Positions 1 to 11,970 of a DNA stretch of 64,000 bases are shown piece after piece. The DNA lies in NCBI RefSeq assembly GCF_002776525.5, contig NC_045439.1, positions 118,463,100 through 118,527,099 on the forward strand, written 5' to 3'. Within the stretch, counting starts at the first letter, position 1. The number at the start of each line of letters is the position of its first letter. The position numbers were made by a program, and so were the translations under genes. This stretch comes from Piliocolobus tephrosceles (taxonomy: Eukaryota > Chordata > Mammalia > Primates > Cercopithecidae). The notes under the pieces were generated by a model. That model saw nothing but the letters and a program-made list of their open reading frames with translations. It was not told the DNA's origin and ran no database searches.

Positions 1-1433
1 TGATATACTGCTAAATGACCAGTGGGTCAGTGAGGAAATTGAGGAGACAATTGATATATTTCTTGAAACAAATGATAATGAATACACAACATACCAAAAC
101 CTATAGAATCAGAAAAAGCAGTACCAAGAGTGAAGTTTACAGTTATAAGTGACTACATTAAAAAAAGAAGAAAGCATTCAAATAAACAATCTAAGAATGC
201 ATCTTAAAGACCTGGAGAAGCAAGAGCAAACCAAATCCAAAATGAGTAGAAGAAAAGAAATAATAAAGATCAGAGCATAAATAAATAAAATTGAAATGAA
301 TAAAACATACAAAAGATCAATGAAACAAAAAGTTATTATTTGAAAAGTTAAACAAAATTTGACAAACCTTCAGCCAGACTAATAATGAAAGAGAAGATCC
401 AAATAAATAAAATCAGAAATGAAAAAGGAAATGTTACATCTGATACTTCAGAAATTCAAAGGATCATTAGTGACTACTGTGAGCAACTGTGTGCCAATAA
501 ATTAGAAAATGTAGAGTAAATGGACCAATTCCTGTACATAAACAACTTCCAAGATCGAACCAGGAAGAAATCTAAAACATGAACCAATAAGTAACAAGAT
601 CAAAGCTGTAATAAAAATTATTTCTGTAAAGAAAGACCTGGACCTAATAGCTTCACTGCAGAATTCTACCAAATATTTAAAGAAAAACTGATACCAATCC
701 TTTTCCAAACTATTCCAAAAAATAAAGAAGGAGAGCATACTTCCAAGCACATTCTGTGAGTCCAGTATTACCCTGATACCAAAACTAGACAAAGACAAAT
801 TAAAAGAAGAAAACCACAGGCCAACGTCTCTCAAGAATATTAATGCAAAAATCCTCAACATAATACTAGCAAACCTAACGCAACAATACATTAGAAAGAG
901 CATTCATAATGACCAGGTGGGATTTATTGCAGGGACGCAAGTATAGGCTGAACCTACACAAATCAACGTGACACATTATATCAACAGAATGAAGGGTACA
1001 AACCATTGTATCATTCAAATGATGCTGAAAAAGCATTTGATAAAATTGAACATCGTTTCATGATAAAAAATGCTAAAAAAACTGGTGATAGAAGGAATAT
1101 ACCTCAACATATAAAAAGCCATATATGACAGATCCACAGCTAGTATCATACTCAATGGAGAAAGCTTTTCCTCTAAAATCCGGAACACAGCAAGGATGTC
1201 TACTCTCACCGCTGTTATTCAAAGTAGTACTGGAAGTCCAAGCTAGAGCAATCAGACAATAGAAAAATATAAAGGACATCCTAATTAGAACCAAAAAAAT
1301 GAAATTATCCTTGTTTGCTGATGATATAATCTCATATTAGTAAAAGCTGATGACTCCACAGGAAAACTATTAGAACTGATAAATAAAGTCAGTAAAGTTG
1401 TGGGATTCAAAGTGAACATAAAAAATCAGTAGC
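1..1433 (+). mobile_element. Old L1 (L1MA/L1PB grade), ORF2 remnant, part 1
   Basis: Decayed LINE-1 ORF2 reading left to right and entering from before the window. It covers the linker after the endonuclease and the reverse-transcriptase domain. The catalytic FADD box is still readable (LFADDI at 1311-1328), as is the stretch coding for a degraded NDQVGFIAG-type RT motif near 905-940. Stops and frameshifts break every frame, so no protein is made. The element is interrupted at 1433 by a younger L1 fragment and resumes at 2051 with the next ORF2 bases. Subfamily is by eye; L1 identity is certain. Confidence 0.88.
1423..1433 (+). repeat. Target-site duplication, left copy, of nested L1
   Basis: aaatcagtagc here matches aagttagtagc at 2040-2050 at 9 of 11 positions. 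The two copies flank the younger L1 fragment, and the host L1 sequence reads straight through once the insert and one copy are removed. Confidence 0.7.
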
Positions 1434-2039
1434 TCAACCACTGTGGAAGACAGTGTGGTGATTCCTCAAGGATCTAGAACCAGAAATACCATTTGACTCA
1501 GCAATTCCACTACTCTGTATATACCCAAAGGATTATAAATCATTCTACTATAAAAACACGTGCACACGTATGTTTATTGAAGCACTATTTACAATAGCAA
1601 AGTCGTTGAACCAAACCAAATGCCCATCAATGATAGACTGGATAAAGAAAATTTGGCACATATACACCATGGAATACCATGCATCCATAAAAAAAGAATG
1701 AGTTCATGTCCTTTTGAGGACATGGATGAAGCTGGAAACCATCATTCTCTGCAAACACACAGGAACAGAAAACCAAACACCACATGGTCTCACTCATAAG
1801 TGGGAGTTGAACAGTGAGAACACATGGACACAGGAAGGGGAACATCACACACTTGGGCCTATCAGGGGGTGGGGGGCAAGAGGAAGGAGAACATTTGGAC
1901 AAATACCTAATGCATGCAGAGTTTAAAACCTAGATGACAGGTTCATAGGTGCAGCAAACTACAATGGTACATGTACACCTATGTAACAAACCTGCACATT
2001 CTGCACATATGTCCCAGAACTTAAAGTAAAACAAAAATA
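1434..2039 (+). mobile_element. L1PA-type 3' fragment nested inside the older L1
   Basis: About 600 bp of the 3' end of a primate L1: the last part of ORF2 (from the 'ctcaaccactgtgg' segment) and the 3'UTR ending in an A-rich tail (aaagtaaaacaaaaataa). It is 5'-truncated, as most L1 copies are. The 3'UTR G-rich polypurine tract at about 1862-1892, capable of forming a G-quadruplex, is present. Diagnostic 3'UTR phrases (gaacacatggacacagg, gggaacatcacacac) are of the L1PA group, younger than the surrounding L1. It inserted in the same orientation as its host element. Confidence 0.85.
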
Positions 2040-2050
2040 AAGTTAGTAGC
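2040..2050 (+). repeat. Target-site duplication, right copy, of nested L1
   Basis: aagttagtagc, the partner of 1423-1433. Two mismatches are consistent with an insertion many millions of years old. Confidence 0.7.
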
Positions 2051-3895
2051 ATTTTTATATCCCAACAGTAAACAATGTAAAAAATAAATAAGTAAAGTAA
2101 TTTTATTTATTATAGCCAGACATAATGTTAAAAACCTGGTATTAACCAACAAGTGAAATATTTCTAAAACGAAAAATATAAGAAACTGATGAAAAAAATT
2201 GAAGAAAACATAAAAAATGAAAAAAAAATTGTATGTTCATAGATTTGGAGAAACTGGTAGAATCACATTATCTGACTTTAAATTACATTAATAGAGCTTT
2301 AGTAACCAAGACAGCATGGTACTGGCATAAAAACAGACACATAAACCAATGGAGCAGAATAGAGAATGCAGAGGCAAATCCACACACTTAGAGTGAACTC
2401 ATTTTTGACAAAAGTGTCAAGAACATGCACTGGAGAAAAGACAGTTTTGTTGAAAAATGGTGCTGGGAAAACTGAATATCCACATGCAAAAGAATGAAAC
2501 TAGACCTCCTATCGCTTACCATATATAAAATCAAATTAAAGTGGATAAAACACTTAAATCTAAGACCACAAACTATGAAACTACTATAAGAAAACATTAT
2601 CAGAAATCTTCAGGACATTGGTCTGGGCAAAGATTTCATGAGTAATACCCCACAAGCACAGGCAACCAAATCAAAGATGGTTAAGTGGGATCACATGAAG
2701 TTAAAAAACTTCTGCACAGCAAATGATACAGTCAACAAAGTGAAGAGGCAACCCACAAAATTAAAGGCAACATTTGCAAACTACCACTCTGTCAAGGCAT
2801 TAATAACCAGAATATATAAGGTGTTCCAACAACTCTATAGGAAAGGAGCTAATAATTTGATTAAAAGATGAGCAAAAGATTTGAATGGATGCTTCTCAAA
2901 AGAAGACATACAAATGGCACACAGGCATATGAAAAACTGCTCAACATCATTGATTGTCAGAGAAATGCAAATAAAAACTACAATGAGAAATCATGTCACC
3001 TAAGTTAAAATGGCTTGTATCCAAAAGACAAGCAATAACACATGCTGGTGAAGATGCAAAGGAAAAAAATCATACACTTGGTAATGTCAGTTAGTACAAC
3101 CACAATGGAGAACAGATTGCAAGTTTCTTGGAAAAACAAACTTTGAGTTTTTTGAAAACTCATATGACCATATGATTCACTGCTGGGTATATACCCAAAG
3201 AAAAGGAAATCAGTACATTGAAGAGATATCTGCATTCCTATATTTGTTGCAGCTCTATTTACAGTAGCTAAGATTTGGAAGCAACCTAAGTGTCCATCAA
3301 CAGATGAATGGATAAAGAAAACGTGGTACATATACACAACGGAGTAATATTCAACCATAAAAAATGAGATCCTATCATTTGCAACAACATGGATGGCACT
3401 GAAGATCATTAGGTTAAGTGGATTAAGCCCAGGCACAGAAAAACATTGCATGTTCTCTTATTTGTGTGATCTAAAAATCAAATCAATTGAACTCATGGAC
3501 ATAGAGAGTAGAAGGATGGTTACCAGAGGCTGGCAAAGGTGGTGGGGTGTTGTGGGGAAGGTAAGGATGGGTGATGGCTCAAAAATAAAATAGAAAGAAT
3601 GAATAATAGCTACTATTTAATAGCACAACAAAGTGACTATAGTCAATAATAACTTAATTGTATATTTTAAAAATCACTTAAAGAATGTAATTGGATTGTA
3701 ACTCAAAGGATAAATGCTTAAAGAGATGAATACCCAATTCTCCATGCTTTGCTTATTTCATACTGCATGCCTATATCAAAACATCTCATGCACCCCAGAA
3801 GTATATACAACTATTATGTTCCTGCAAACATATATACACATACAGATAAATATATACACTTATTATGTTACTGCAAAGATAAAAAAATTAAAAAA
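2051..3895 (+). mobile_element. Old L1 (L1MA/L1PB grade), ORF2 3' part and 3'UTR, part 2
   Basis: Continuation of the L1 that stops at 1433. It holds the ORF2 C-terminal region and then a 3'UTR of L1MA/L1PB style, with a block resembling 'aactcatggacatagagagtagaaggatggttacc' near 3490-3525 and a terminal 'atctcatgcaccccagaagtatataca' block near 3780-3810. Near 2225-2260 a deletion of roughly 100-150 bp relative to a normal ORF2 is apparent. The tail is A-rich with a partial duplication of the last 40 bp (3809-3895). No intact frame remains; the 77-codon frame at 2638-2871 is a shard of the ORF2 C-terminus. Confidence 0.85.
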
Positions 3896-3896
3896 C

Positions 3897-6800
3897 ACGA
3901 AATATTATATCTGGCAAAACTGTCTTTCAAATATGAAGTAGAAATTAAAACTTTTCCAGATGAACAAAATTGAGGGAGTTCATGACCATTACACTGGCTC
4001 TAAAATAAACACTAAATGGAGTTCTTCAAGTTGAAGCAAAAAGACAAGAGACCACTTCATGAAGCTATTATTAAAAAATGGTTCTCCACTAAAGGAAAAT
4101 ACATGGACAAATATAACGAACTGTACTTTTGTAATTTTGATACACAGTATTAAAATAATAAAAATTATAAAAAATAAAATCTAAGTCTAGGTAAATGGGT
4201 ATGCAATACATACAGATATACTTTGTTACATTAATAAGATAACATGAGGGTGGAGATGTAAGGGAGTACAGCTTTTGGATGGAATTGAAGTTAAGTGGTT
4301 ATCAGTGTCAAATACAATGTTATATTGTTAACAGATTTTATGTAACTGTGATGATAACCACAATAAAATAGTTATAGAATATAGTCAGAAGGAAATGATA
4401 AGGCAATCAAATCATATTATTAGAAATAAATCAATGAAACTCAATAGAAGAAAGCAAGAGAAGGAAGGAGGGATAATAAAAGACACAAGATATATAGAAA
4501 CCAATTAGCAAATTGCAATAATAAGTTTTTTCCATCAGTAATTACTTTAAATCTAAATTAAGCTCCTTTATAAAAAAAAATTCACTAAATGGATGAAAAC
4601 AGAGGGTACAACTATGGGCAGGAAATTCACTTTAGGTCTAAGGGCAAACACAGACTGAAACAAAAAGGATGAAAAAAGATGATCCATGCAAGTGGTAACC
4701 AAAAGATAGCAATAGTATCTATACTAATCTCAGACAAAATAGACTTTAAAATCAAAACTATTACAAGAGACAAATGAAGACATTTTATAATAATGAGTGT
4801 TAACAATTATAACTACATATGAAACCTCAAACTTTCTAAATATATGAAATAAACTTTGATAAGATTGAAGAGAGAAATATAACAACACAATAATGATAGG
4901 TAACCTCAATATCCCACAAATAATGAATAGAACAACCAGACAGAAGATAAATAAGGAAGTAGTGGATTTGAACAACATTATAAACTAATTGGGTCTAACA
5001 GGCATACATAGAACACTCTACCCCAAAAGCAAAATATATATTCTTCTTAAGTATACATAAAGTACATGTTCCGGAGAACACATGTTCTCCAGAATTGCCT
5101 GAATGGTAGGCCACAAAACAAGTTTTAACAAATTCAGGAATATTGGAATCATACAAAGTATCTTTTTAAGCAAAAATAAAATAAAACTAGAAATCAACAG
5201 TGCAAAGAAAACCGGGAATTCATAAATGTTTGAAAATTAAATGACATTGTTGACTATTAAAGACCAATGGCTAAAATACATCACATAAAACTTTAGAACA
5301 TACCTTGAGAAAAATTAGAGTGAAAACACAATGTACCAAAACTTATGGAATGCAACAAAAATAGTGCTTACAGGAAAGTTTATAGCTGTAAATGGTACAT
5401 TAATAAAGAAATAAGATCTCTTAGCCTTAAACAAAAAGAATTATAAAAATAATAACACATTAAAATATAAAATATATATATTATATAAAAATATAAAACA
5501 AAACACAAAAAGCAGACAGGAGAAGAAATAATACAGATTGGAGCATAGAACAGACAAATGATAGGGAAAAACAAAACAAAACCAAAAAGTTGGTGCTTGG
5601 AAAACATTTTAAAAATCCTTTAGCAAGGATAATCAAGAAAAAACAGGGAACACAAAAGTAACTAAAATAAGAAATGGAAAAGAGAACATTACAACCAATG
5701 TCACAGAAATGAAAAGGATTAGAAGGTAATATTATTAATATACCAAAAAACTGGATAACCTACAAGACATCAATAAAATTCTAGAAACATAAAACCTACC
5801 AAGACTGAATTGTGAACAAATGAAAAATATAGACTAATAATGAGTAAAGAGATTGACTCAATAATCAAAATCATCTTAAATTAAAAAATGCCCAGGACCA
5901 GATGGCTTCACTGAATACCTGCTAACCATTTAAAGAAGAGTTGATGATACTGAAACTCTTGCCAGAATTTACAGAAAACACTACCAAGCTCATTATCCTG
6001 ATACCAAAACATTGGAATCAGCATTATCTTGATACCAAAGCCATATAAAGATACTAGAAGAAAACTGCAGGTCAATATTTCTGATAGATATTGATGCAAA
6101 AATCTTCAATAAAATATGAAGAAACTGAATTCAATAGCATATTTGAAGTAATATATATTGAAACAAGTGAGAGTTACTCTTAATAATGCAAGAATGTTTC
6201 AACATGTAAAAATCAATCAATGTAATACACTACATTAATAGAATGAAATACATAACTATACCAAACAAGTATAAGTTAATCTTAGTTGATGAAGAAAAAG
6301 CATTTGGCAAGATTTAACACTCATTCACGATATAAATACTCAACAAACTAAGAATGGAAAATACTACCTCAATATGATCAATGATGAAAGACTGAAACCT
6401 TTTCTTATAAGATCAGAACAAAGCAAGAGTGTTCACTCTCATCACTCCCATTTAACAAAGTATTTTCTTGTTGTTGGTTAAGACTTACAAATTATTGTAA
6501 AACAGAAAATAGAAAATAGAAATAAAATAGAAAAGGAAGAAATCAAATTGGCTCTGTTTCCAGATGACATGGTTTGATATGTAGAATACCCTAAATTTTC
6601 TTCCCCCAAAACTGTTATAACTAAAGCAGACCTAGCAAAGTTTCTGGATACAACATTAACATTCAAAAGTCACTTATGTTTTTGGACACTAACAATAAAA
6701 ATATTTTAAAAATTGAGAAACTATTGTATTTAAAATAGCCAAAAGAAAACCCCAAAATATTAGGAATACACCTAACCAAGGAGACAAATGACTTGTACAC

Positions 6801-6925
6801 TGGAAACTATGAACCATTGCTGAAGGAAATTAAAAATGAAAATAAATGGGAAGACATTTTATGTTTATGGATTTAAATGCTTAATATTGTTAAGATGTCC
6901 ATAGTACTCAATAGCATGGATAAAT
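3897..6925 (+). mobile_element. Very old L1 (L1M group), end of ORF1 through RT domain of ORF2
   Basis: Heavily decayed LINE-1 in the same orientation. 3897-4030 matches the end of L1M ORF1 (tatatctggcaaaactgtc, then a ttgagggagttcat block). 4500-5280 is the endonuclease region, with the GDFNTP motif degraded to a GNLNIP-like stretch near 4897-4915. 5880-6600 is reverse transcriptase, where the FADD box has become LFPDDM (6553-6570). 6700-6925 is the post-RT segment, after which the element breaks off. The preceding L1 probably inserted into it or beside it, since the two abut at 3895/3897 without other DNA between. Confidence 0.75.
5073..5090. repeat. 8-bp perfect inverted repeat, 2-bp spacer
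   Basis: GGAGAACA-CA-TGTTCTCC inside the old L1M endonuclease region. It arises where a roughly 16-bp segment (acatgttc...agaa) is imperfectly duplicated in tandem at 5064-5095. Confidence 0.8.
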
Positions 6926-7022
6926 TCCTGATGACGGAGGAATCATGAGGTAATTCCAAAAGTGAAATAAGGCCTATGTAGTTAAAGAGACATACAAATA
7001 GATGTGAAATTCTGGCTTGTGG
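6926..7022. other. Short unassigned stretch between L1M and AluJ
   Basis: About 100 bp of AT-rich sequence that I cannot assign to any family. It may be the original host DNA or decayed L1. Confidence 0.4.
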
Positions 7023-7241
7023 CCAGGAGTTAGCGACAAGCCTGGGCATCAAAGCAAGATCACATTACTAAAAAAATTTGAGAATTATGTGGGTGTGGTG
7101 GGTAGAGCCTGTAGTCCCAGCTCTTCTGGAGGTAAAGGTGGGAGCAACCCTTGAGTCTGGGAGTTTGAGGTTGCAGTGAGCTATGAGCCTACCACTGCAC
7201 TCCAGCCTGGGAGCTGAGAGACACCCTGTCTCCGACGGATT
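7023..7241 (+). mobile_element. AluJ, 5'-truncated and degraded
   Basis: Alu sequence from about consensus position 65 (ccaggagtt, acaagcctggg) to the end of the right monomer (gcactccagcctggg, ccctgtctcc). Divergence is high and the right arm has gagtctgggagtttgagg, as in the oldest Alu class (AluJ). The first third and the A-tail are missing; the tail is lost where the adjoining L1 begins. Confidence 0.8.
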
Positions 7242-7384
7242 TTCTAGACATAGAATCATGCTGTCTGTAAACAGGGATAATTTGACTTCTTCTCTTCCTA
7301 TTTGGATGACCTGTATTTATTTCTCTTGGCTGATTGCTCTGGTCAGGACTTCTACACTATGTTGAATAGGAGTGGCAAGAGAAG
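7242..7384 (-). mobile_element. Inverted 5' segment of twin-primed L1
   Basis: About 140 bp of L1 ORF2 reverse-transcriptase sequence on the minus strand (reads attttctagacatagaatcatg and onward, the complement of the FADD region). It adjoins plus-strand L1 at 7385 that starts about 45-60 bp further along ORF2. On its sense strand the catalytic FADD is changed to FTDS. This head-to-head arrangement is the classic L1 5' inversion. Confidence 0.85.
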
Positions 7385-9185
7385 GCTTCAGTGAAGTCTC
7401 AGGACACAAAATCAATGTACAAAATTTACTAGCATATCTATATACACCAACAACAGTCAAGCTAAGACCCAAATCAGGAACACAATCCCATTAACAATTG
7501 CTGCAAAACTAATAAAATACCAGGAATGCAACTAACAAGGGAGGTGAAAAAACTCTGCAACAGGAACTACAGAACAATTCTCGAAGAAATTAGTGATGAA
7601 ACAAACAAATGGAAAAACATTCCATGCTTGTTGATAGGAAGAATCAATATCATTAAAATGGCCTTAGGACCCAAAGCAATTTATAGACTCAATGCTATTC
7701 CTATCAAAGTATCAATGACACTCTTTACATAACTAGATAATTTTTTAAAAAAATTCATGAGGAACCAAGAAAGAGCCCAAGTAGCCAATGCAATTCTAAG
7801 CACAAAGAACAAAACTGGAGGAATAATGCTACCAGACTTCAAACTGTACTGTAGGAATACAGTAACAAAAACAACATATTACTGATACAAAAACAGACAC
7901 ATAGACTAATGGAACAGAATAAAGATCCCAGAAATAAGGTTGCACATCACAACCATCTGATCTTTGACAAAGCTGAGAAAAACAAGCAGTGGGAAAAGGA
8001 CTCCTTGTGTAATAAATGGTAAACCGGACTCTTCATTACACCGTATATCAACATCAACTCCAGATGTATTAAAGATTTAAAGGTAAAACCCAAAACTATA
8101 AAAACCCTGAAAGACAACCTAGGCAATACCATTCTGGACATAGGAAAAGGCAAAGATATCATGACAAGATGCCAAAAGCAATTGCAAAAAAAGCAAAAAT
8201 TGATAAATAGGACCTAATTAATTTAAGGAGCTTCTGCACAGCAAAAGAAACCATGGAGAGAGTAAACAGACCACCTACCAAATGGGAAGAAACATTTGCA
8301 AACTATACATCTGACGAAGGTATAACATTCAGCATCTATAAGGAGCTTACATTTACTAGAAAAAAAATCATTAAAAAGTGGGCACTTTTCTAAAGACATA
8401 CATGCAGCCACGAAGCATAAGAAGAAAACTCAAGATCACCGATCATTAGAGAAATGCAAATCAAAACCACAACGAGATGCCGTCTCACACCAGTCAGAAT
8501 GACTACCATGAAAAAGTCAAAAAATAATAGAGGCTGACAAGGTTGCGGAGATAAAGGAACACTAATACACTGTTTTGGGGATAAAAAAGTAGTTCAATCG
8601 TTGTGGGAAACAGTGTGACAGCTTCTCAAAGATCTAAAAACAGAACAAGCATTCAATCTAATAATCTCTTTACTGGCTATGCATCCAAAAGAATATAAAT
8701 CATTCTATCATAAAGGCATATGAACACATATGTGCATTGTAGCACTATTCACAATAGCAAAGACATAGAATCAACCTAAATGCCCATCAGCGATAGACTA
8801 GATAAAGAAAATATGATACACCCTGAAATATATAGAATGGAAAAGAATGTGATTATGTCTTTTGCAGGATATATGGAAACTGGAGGTCACTATCCTTAGC
8901 AAACTAATGCAGGGACAGAAAACCAAATACCTCACGTTCTCATTTATAAATGGGAACTAAACGATGAGAACACATGGACACAAAGAGGGGAACAATAGGC
9001 ACTGGGACCTGCTAAAGGGCAGAGGATGGCATGAGGCAGAGGATCAGAAAAAGCTAACTGATGGGTAGTAGAATTTATATGTGGGTGATGAAATAATCTG
9101 TACAACAAACACCCGTGACACAACCTTACCTATACAACAAACCTGCACATGTATCCCTGAACTTAAAATAAATGTTTAAAAAAAA
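7385..9185 (+). mobile_element. Twin-primed L1 (L1PA/L1PB grade), 3' segment
   Basis: L1 ORF2 from just after the FADD motif (aagtctcaggacacaaaatc) through the C-terminal domain and the 3'UTR, ending cctgaacttaaaataaatg plus a short A-tail at about 9177-9185. A 68-codon shard of ORF2 survives at 7526-7732 (residues such as NRNYRT and INIIKMA are recognisable); the rest is closed by stops. Together with 7242-7384 it forms one retrotransposition event. I could not find a convincing target-site duplication. Confidence 0.87.
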
Positions 9186-9609
9186 GAGTAGTCTTATGAG
9201 GTAAGGCAGAAAATACTGAAAGTTTCCGTTCAGGTCTTTTTAAGCGGTATTCATAATTTTGTTTCTTATATTGTACAAAATGGGAAGCCAATAAAGGATT
9301 TTCAATAAAATACTGATATTAATATTTGCATGGAAATGTTACTTTGTATGACATGTTTTTAGGTCAGCAGCTCAAACTCCAACTTAATGTCATATCTTTA
9401 CTGTATAAACTAATAATTATTAAATATTTGACACAACTTTTTATTATATTAATTACATTAACCATTCTTATAGTGATTTTTAAAACTTCTGTTATATGTG
9501 TTGTATTTAAATTATTAGGTGATGGATTACATGTGATATACTATAAAATTTTGGTTATCTAGTTCCTAAAAATTATATCCTTTCTGTAAAGTTAGGATTA
9601 TAAAATATC
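9186..9609. other. Single-copy AT-rich DNA
   Basis: No recognisable repeat, RNA gene or convincing coding sequence. The 78-codon frame at 9326-9562 is hydrophobic and AT-driven and looks like chance. Confidence 0.6.
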
Positions 9610-9617
9610 AGAAATAT
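9610..9617 (+). repeat. Target-site duplication, left copy, of AluS
   Basis: agaaatat, repeated at 9919-9926 directly after the A-tail. Confidence 0.8.
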
Positions 9618-9918
9618 GGCCGAGCGTGGTGGCTTATGCCTGTAATCCCAACACTTTGGGAGGCTGAGGCAGGCAGATCCTCTGAGGTCAGGAGTTCAAG
9701 ACCAGCCTGGCCAATGTAGTGAAACCCCGTCTCTACTAAAAATACAAAAATTAGAAGAACGTGGTGACGCACACCTGTAATCCAAGCTATTTGGAAGGCT
9801 GAGGCAGGAGAATCACTTGAAGTGGGAGGCAGAGGTTGCAGTCAGCCGAGATGGTGCCATTGCCCTCCAGCCTAGGTGAGAAGAGCGAAACTCCGTCTCC
9901 GACAAAAAAAAGAAAAAA
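9618..9918 (+). mobile_element. AluS, full length
   Basis: Complete dimeric Alu from ggccgagcgtggtggc to an A-rich tail (aaaaaaaagaaaa). The left arm 'gaggtcaggagttcaagaccagcctggccaa' type places it in AluS rather than AluY or AluJ. CpG sites are moderately decayed. It is flanked by the 8-bp agaaatat duplication. Confidence 0.93.
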
Positions 9919-9926
9919 AGAAATAT
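9919..9926 (+). repeat. Target-site duplication, right copy, of AluS
   Basis: agaaatat, identical to 9610-9617. Confidence 0.8.
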
Positions 9927-11796
9927 TTTCCTTTCACTTTGTGTTTGGAAATAACCACAATGAACGCTAAAAAAAGAGAAAAGCATTACAAATTTATTTC
10001 ACTACCATTTTTTTTTAGGGAGGGGGCAGGAACACCACCTCAAAACACATTTTCTGTCCACAAAATAAGGAAAGGAAAACAGTATTATGCAAAGCAACAA
10101 GATTAACATAGTAATCCTTCTTCTCAGACTATAAAAGAGTTTAGGGTAAAAGTAACCTCTATCCACCAATGTTTTCCTCTCCAATTCGGGGTCCAGGTGC
10201 GGGACTAAACTAATGTCTGCAGAACAAAATGAATCATAAAATGCAACCTTGAAGGCTCATTCACCCATTTTCCTGGTGTTCTCTCTCCTTAAATGAGGCT
10301 ATGGTTGGACAAATTGGATTGAGACCATTTTTCTATAATTCACTATCCAAAGTTAAAATATTTTCACAAACACAATTTACAAATGGAAACCACAAAAAAA
10401 AAAAAAAAAAAAGAACTGGTTTGACCTTTTCAAAAATGGAATACCAAAATAATTTGTTTTAATAGCAACAGAAAGTGACTTTGAAGAGTCTTGCAACAGC
10501 AGTTAAATGTCGTAAACCAAACGTGACCCAGAACTTTTGTGAGCATTACCTACTGGTCAGAATTAGCCACATGTTTCTGCTGAACAACACAGGAGGCTGT
10601 GAAACTGCAATCCTACCTTTTGCCCCCCAGAATTATGTGTCTATTAATGTCAAAAACTACATCATCTTTACACATTCATGTATACTCACTTCCTGTATCA
10701 AAACTAGCAGGAAATAGATACTTATCAAATTTAGGTTGATTTAATAATGTATTAATGAATAAAAGAACATGGCAGCCTAGGTTTGACTCAGGTATTATGA
10801 TCCAAATAAACCTGGAATGCCACTAGAGGCAAAATACTGTTTTTCTTCCCCAGCTCTTACAGTGATTTATGAATGTTTAAATTGATGTGTTAAAATTTCC
10901 CTATACAATATAATAGTAAGTTGTGTCTCCAAGTAATAGAAAAGTTAGAACATTCCAATGTGATACTGAAAAGAAATGCTGAATAATTGGGCTGGAGTTG
11001 AAATGGTGTTATACATAACCAGAGAAGTGACACATTAAGGAACTCTTTCTTTCTTGGAAATTTAAGTGATCCCTTGGTCAGTAGAAACTGGTAATAGCTT
11101 TTTAGAAACCTGCTGCAGCTGAGAATGAATTGGCCATCCATGAGCGGTTAGTAGTGGTCTTTGTCAAAACTACATTGTGAGACATTAGCTACACCCTATG
11201 GTGGTAGATTTTGTGAAGAGGTCATGAGTGGAGCACACATAACGGAAAAATCCTGCCACCTACAGAGCCCATCTCTATAGTGCATATTAATTGTTAGACT
11301 GGCAATTCTTTTACAATACCACATTACACATCAAATTATCTTCCTTGTTTCAATATTATTCTTCTCAAACACTTATCGTCCAAATTTGTGCTATAAAAAA
11401 GCCTATCAAGAAACATAGAATAACTGTAACTGAATATCTCATTTCAGTTTTAATATCTAAACAGAAAGCCTAAATCTTGTTTATAATTCATTTCCTAATG
11501 CAGCTTTATTTCATTTTCTTATTTTATGTTAGTAATGTGGCATGCATTAAATCAGTGTGTTTATTTTGCCTGTAATTTGATTTCTTTTCTTACCCAATGT
11601 TGTTCACAACATGAAAAATATTAATCCTAATTAGATCACACTCGGTCTCTATTTTTTTTACATTTTTCATTTTTCTTCTCTTCCAGTGTCAGGTCGCTTT
11701 TGTAATGTTGTTATCTGTGATTGTAAGGAGAACATTTATTTTCTCATGGCTTTAGATCAATTAGTGCTTATGTCTAAAGTCTTTTGAACACAATAG
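9927..11796. other. Single-copy DNA
   Basis: No transposable element recognised. A 19-bp A-run lies at 10394-10412. The part at 11480-11760 has homeodomain-type cores (tcctaattagatc near 11630) and low-complexity pyrimidine stretches, and could be a conserved element, but nothing in one sequence proves this. The frames at 10475-10717 and 10890-11141 have no recognisable protein features. Confidence 0.55.
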
Positions 11797-11970
11797 TTGT
11801 CAAAGAGTGCTTTCAGGAAGTGTAGTACCAGAATTACCTGAAGACGTGTTAGGAATGCAAATTCTTGGCCCATACCTCAGATCTAAGGAATCAAAACCTC
11901 TGGGGGTGAAACCCAGAAATCTGTACTTTAAAACATTCTTAGGCAAACTAAAAGTTGAGAACCATTGCTC
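11797..11970 (+). mobile_element. MER5A/B-like nonautonomous hAT-Charlie DNA transposon
   Basis: About 170 bp matching the MER5 pattern: 'accagaattacctgaag..gtgttaggaatgcaaattc', 'ggcccatacctcagatctaaggaatcaaaacctctggggg', ending 'aaaagttgagaaccattgc', the typical hAT terminal sequence. It is highly diverged, as expected for an element predating the primates. It has no coding capacity. Confidence 0.72.

Noticed and set aside
5073..5090. Glucocorticoid-response-element candidate AGAACA-CA-TGTTCT
   Set aside because: The spacer is 2 bp and not the 3 bp required, and the site lies in decayed L1.
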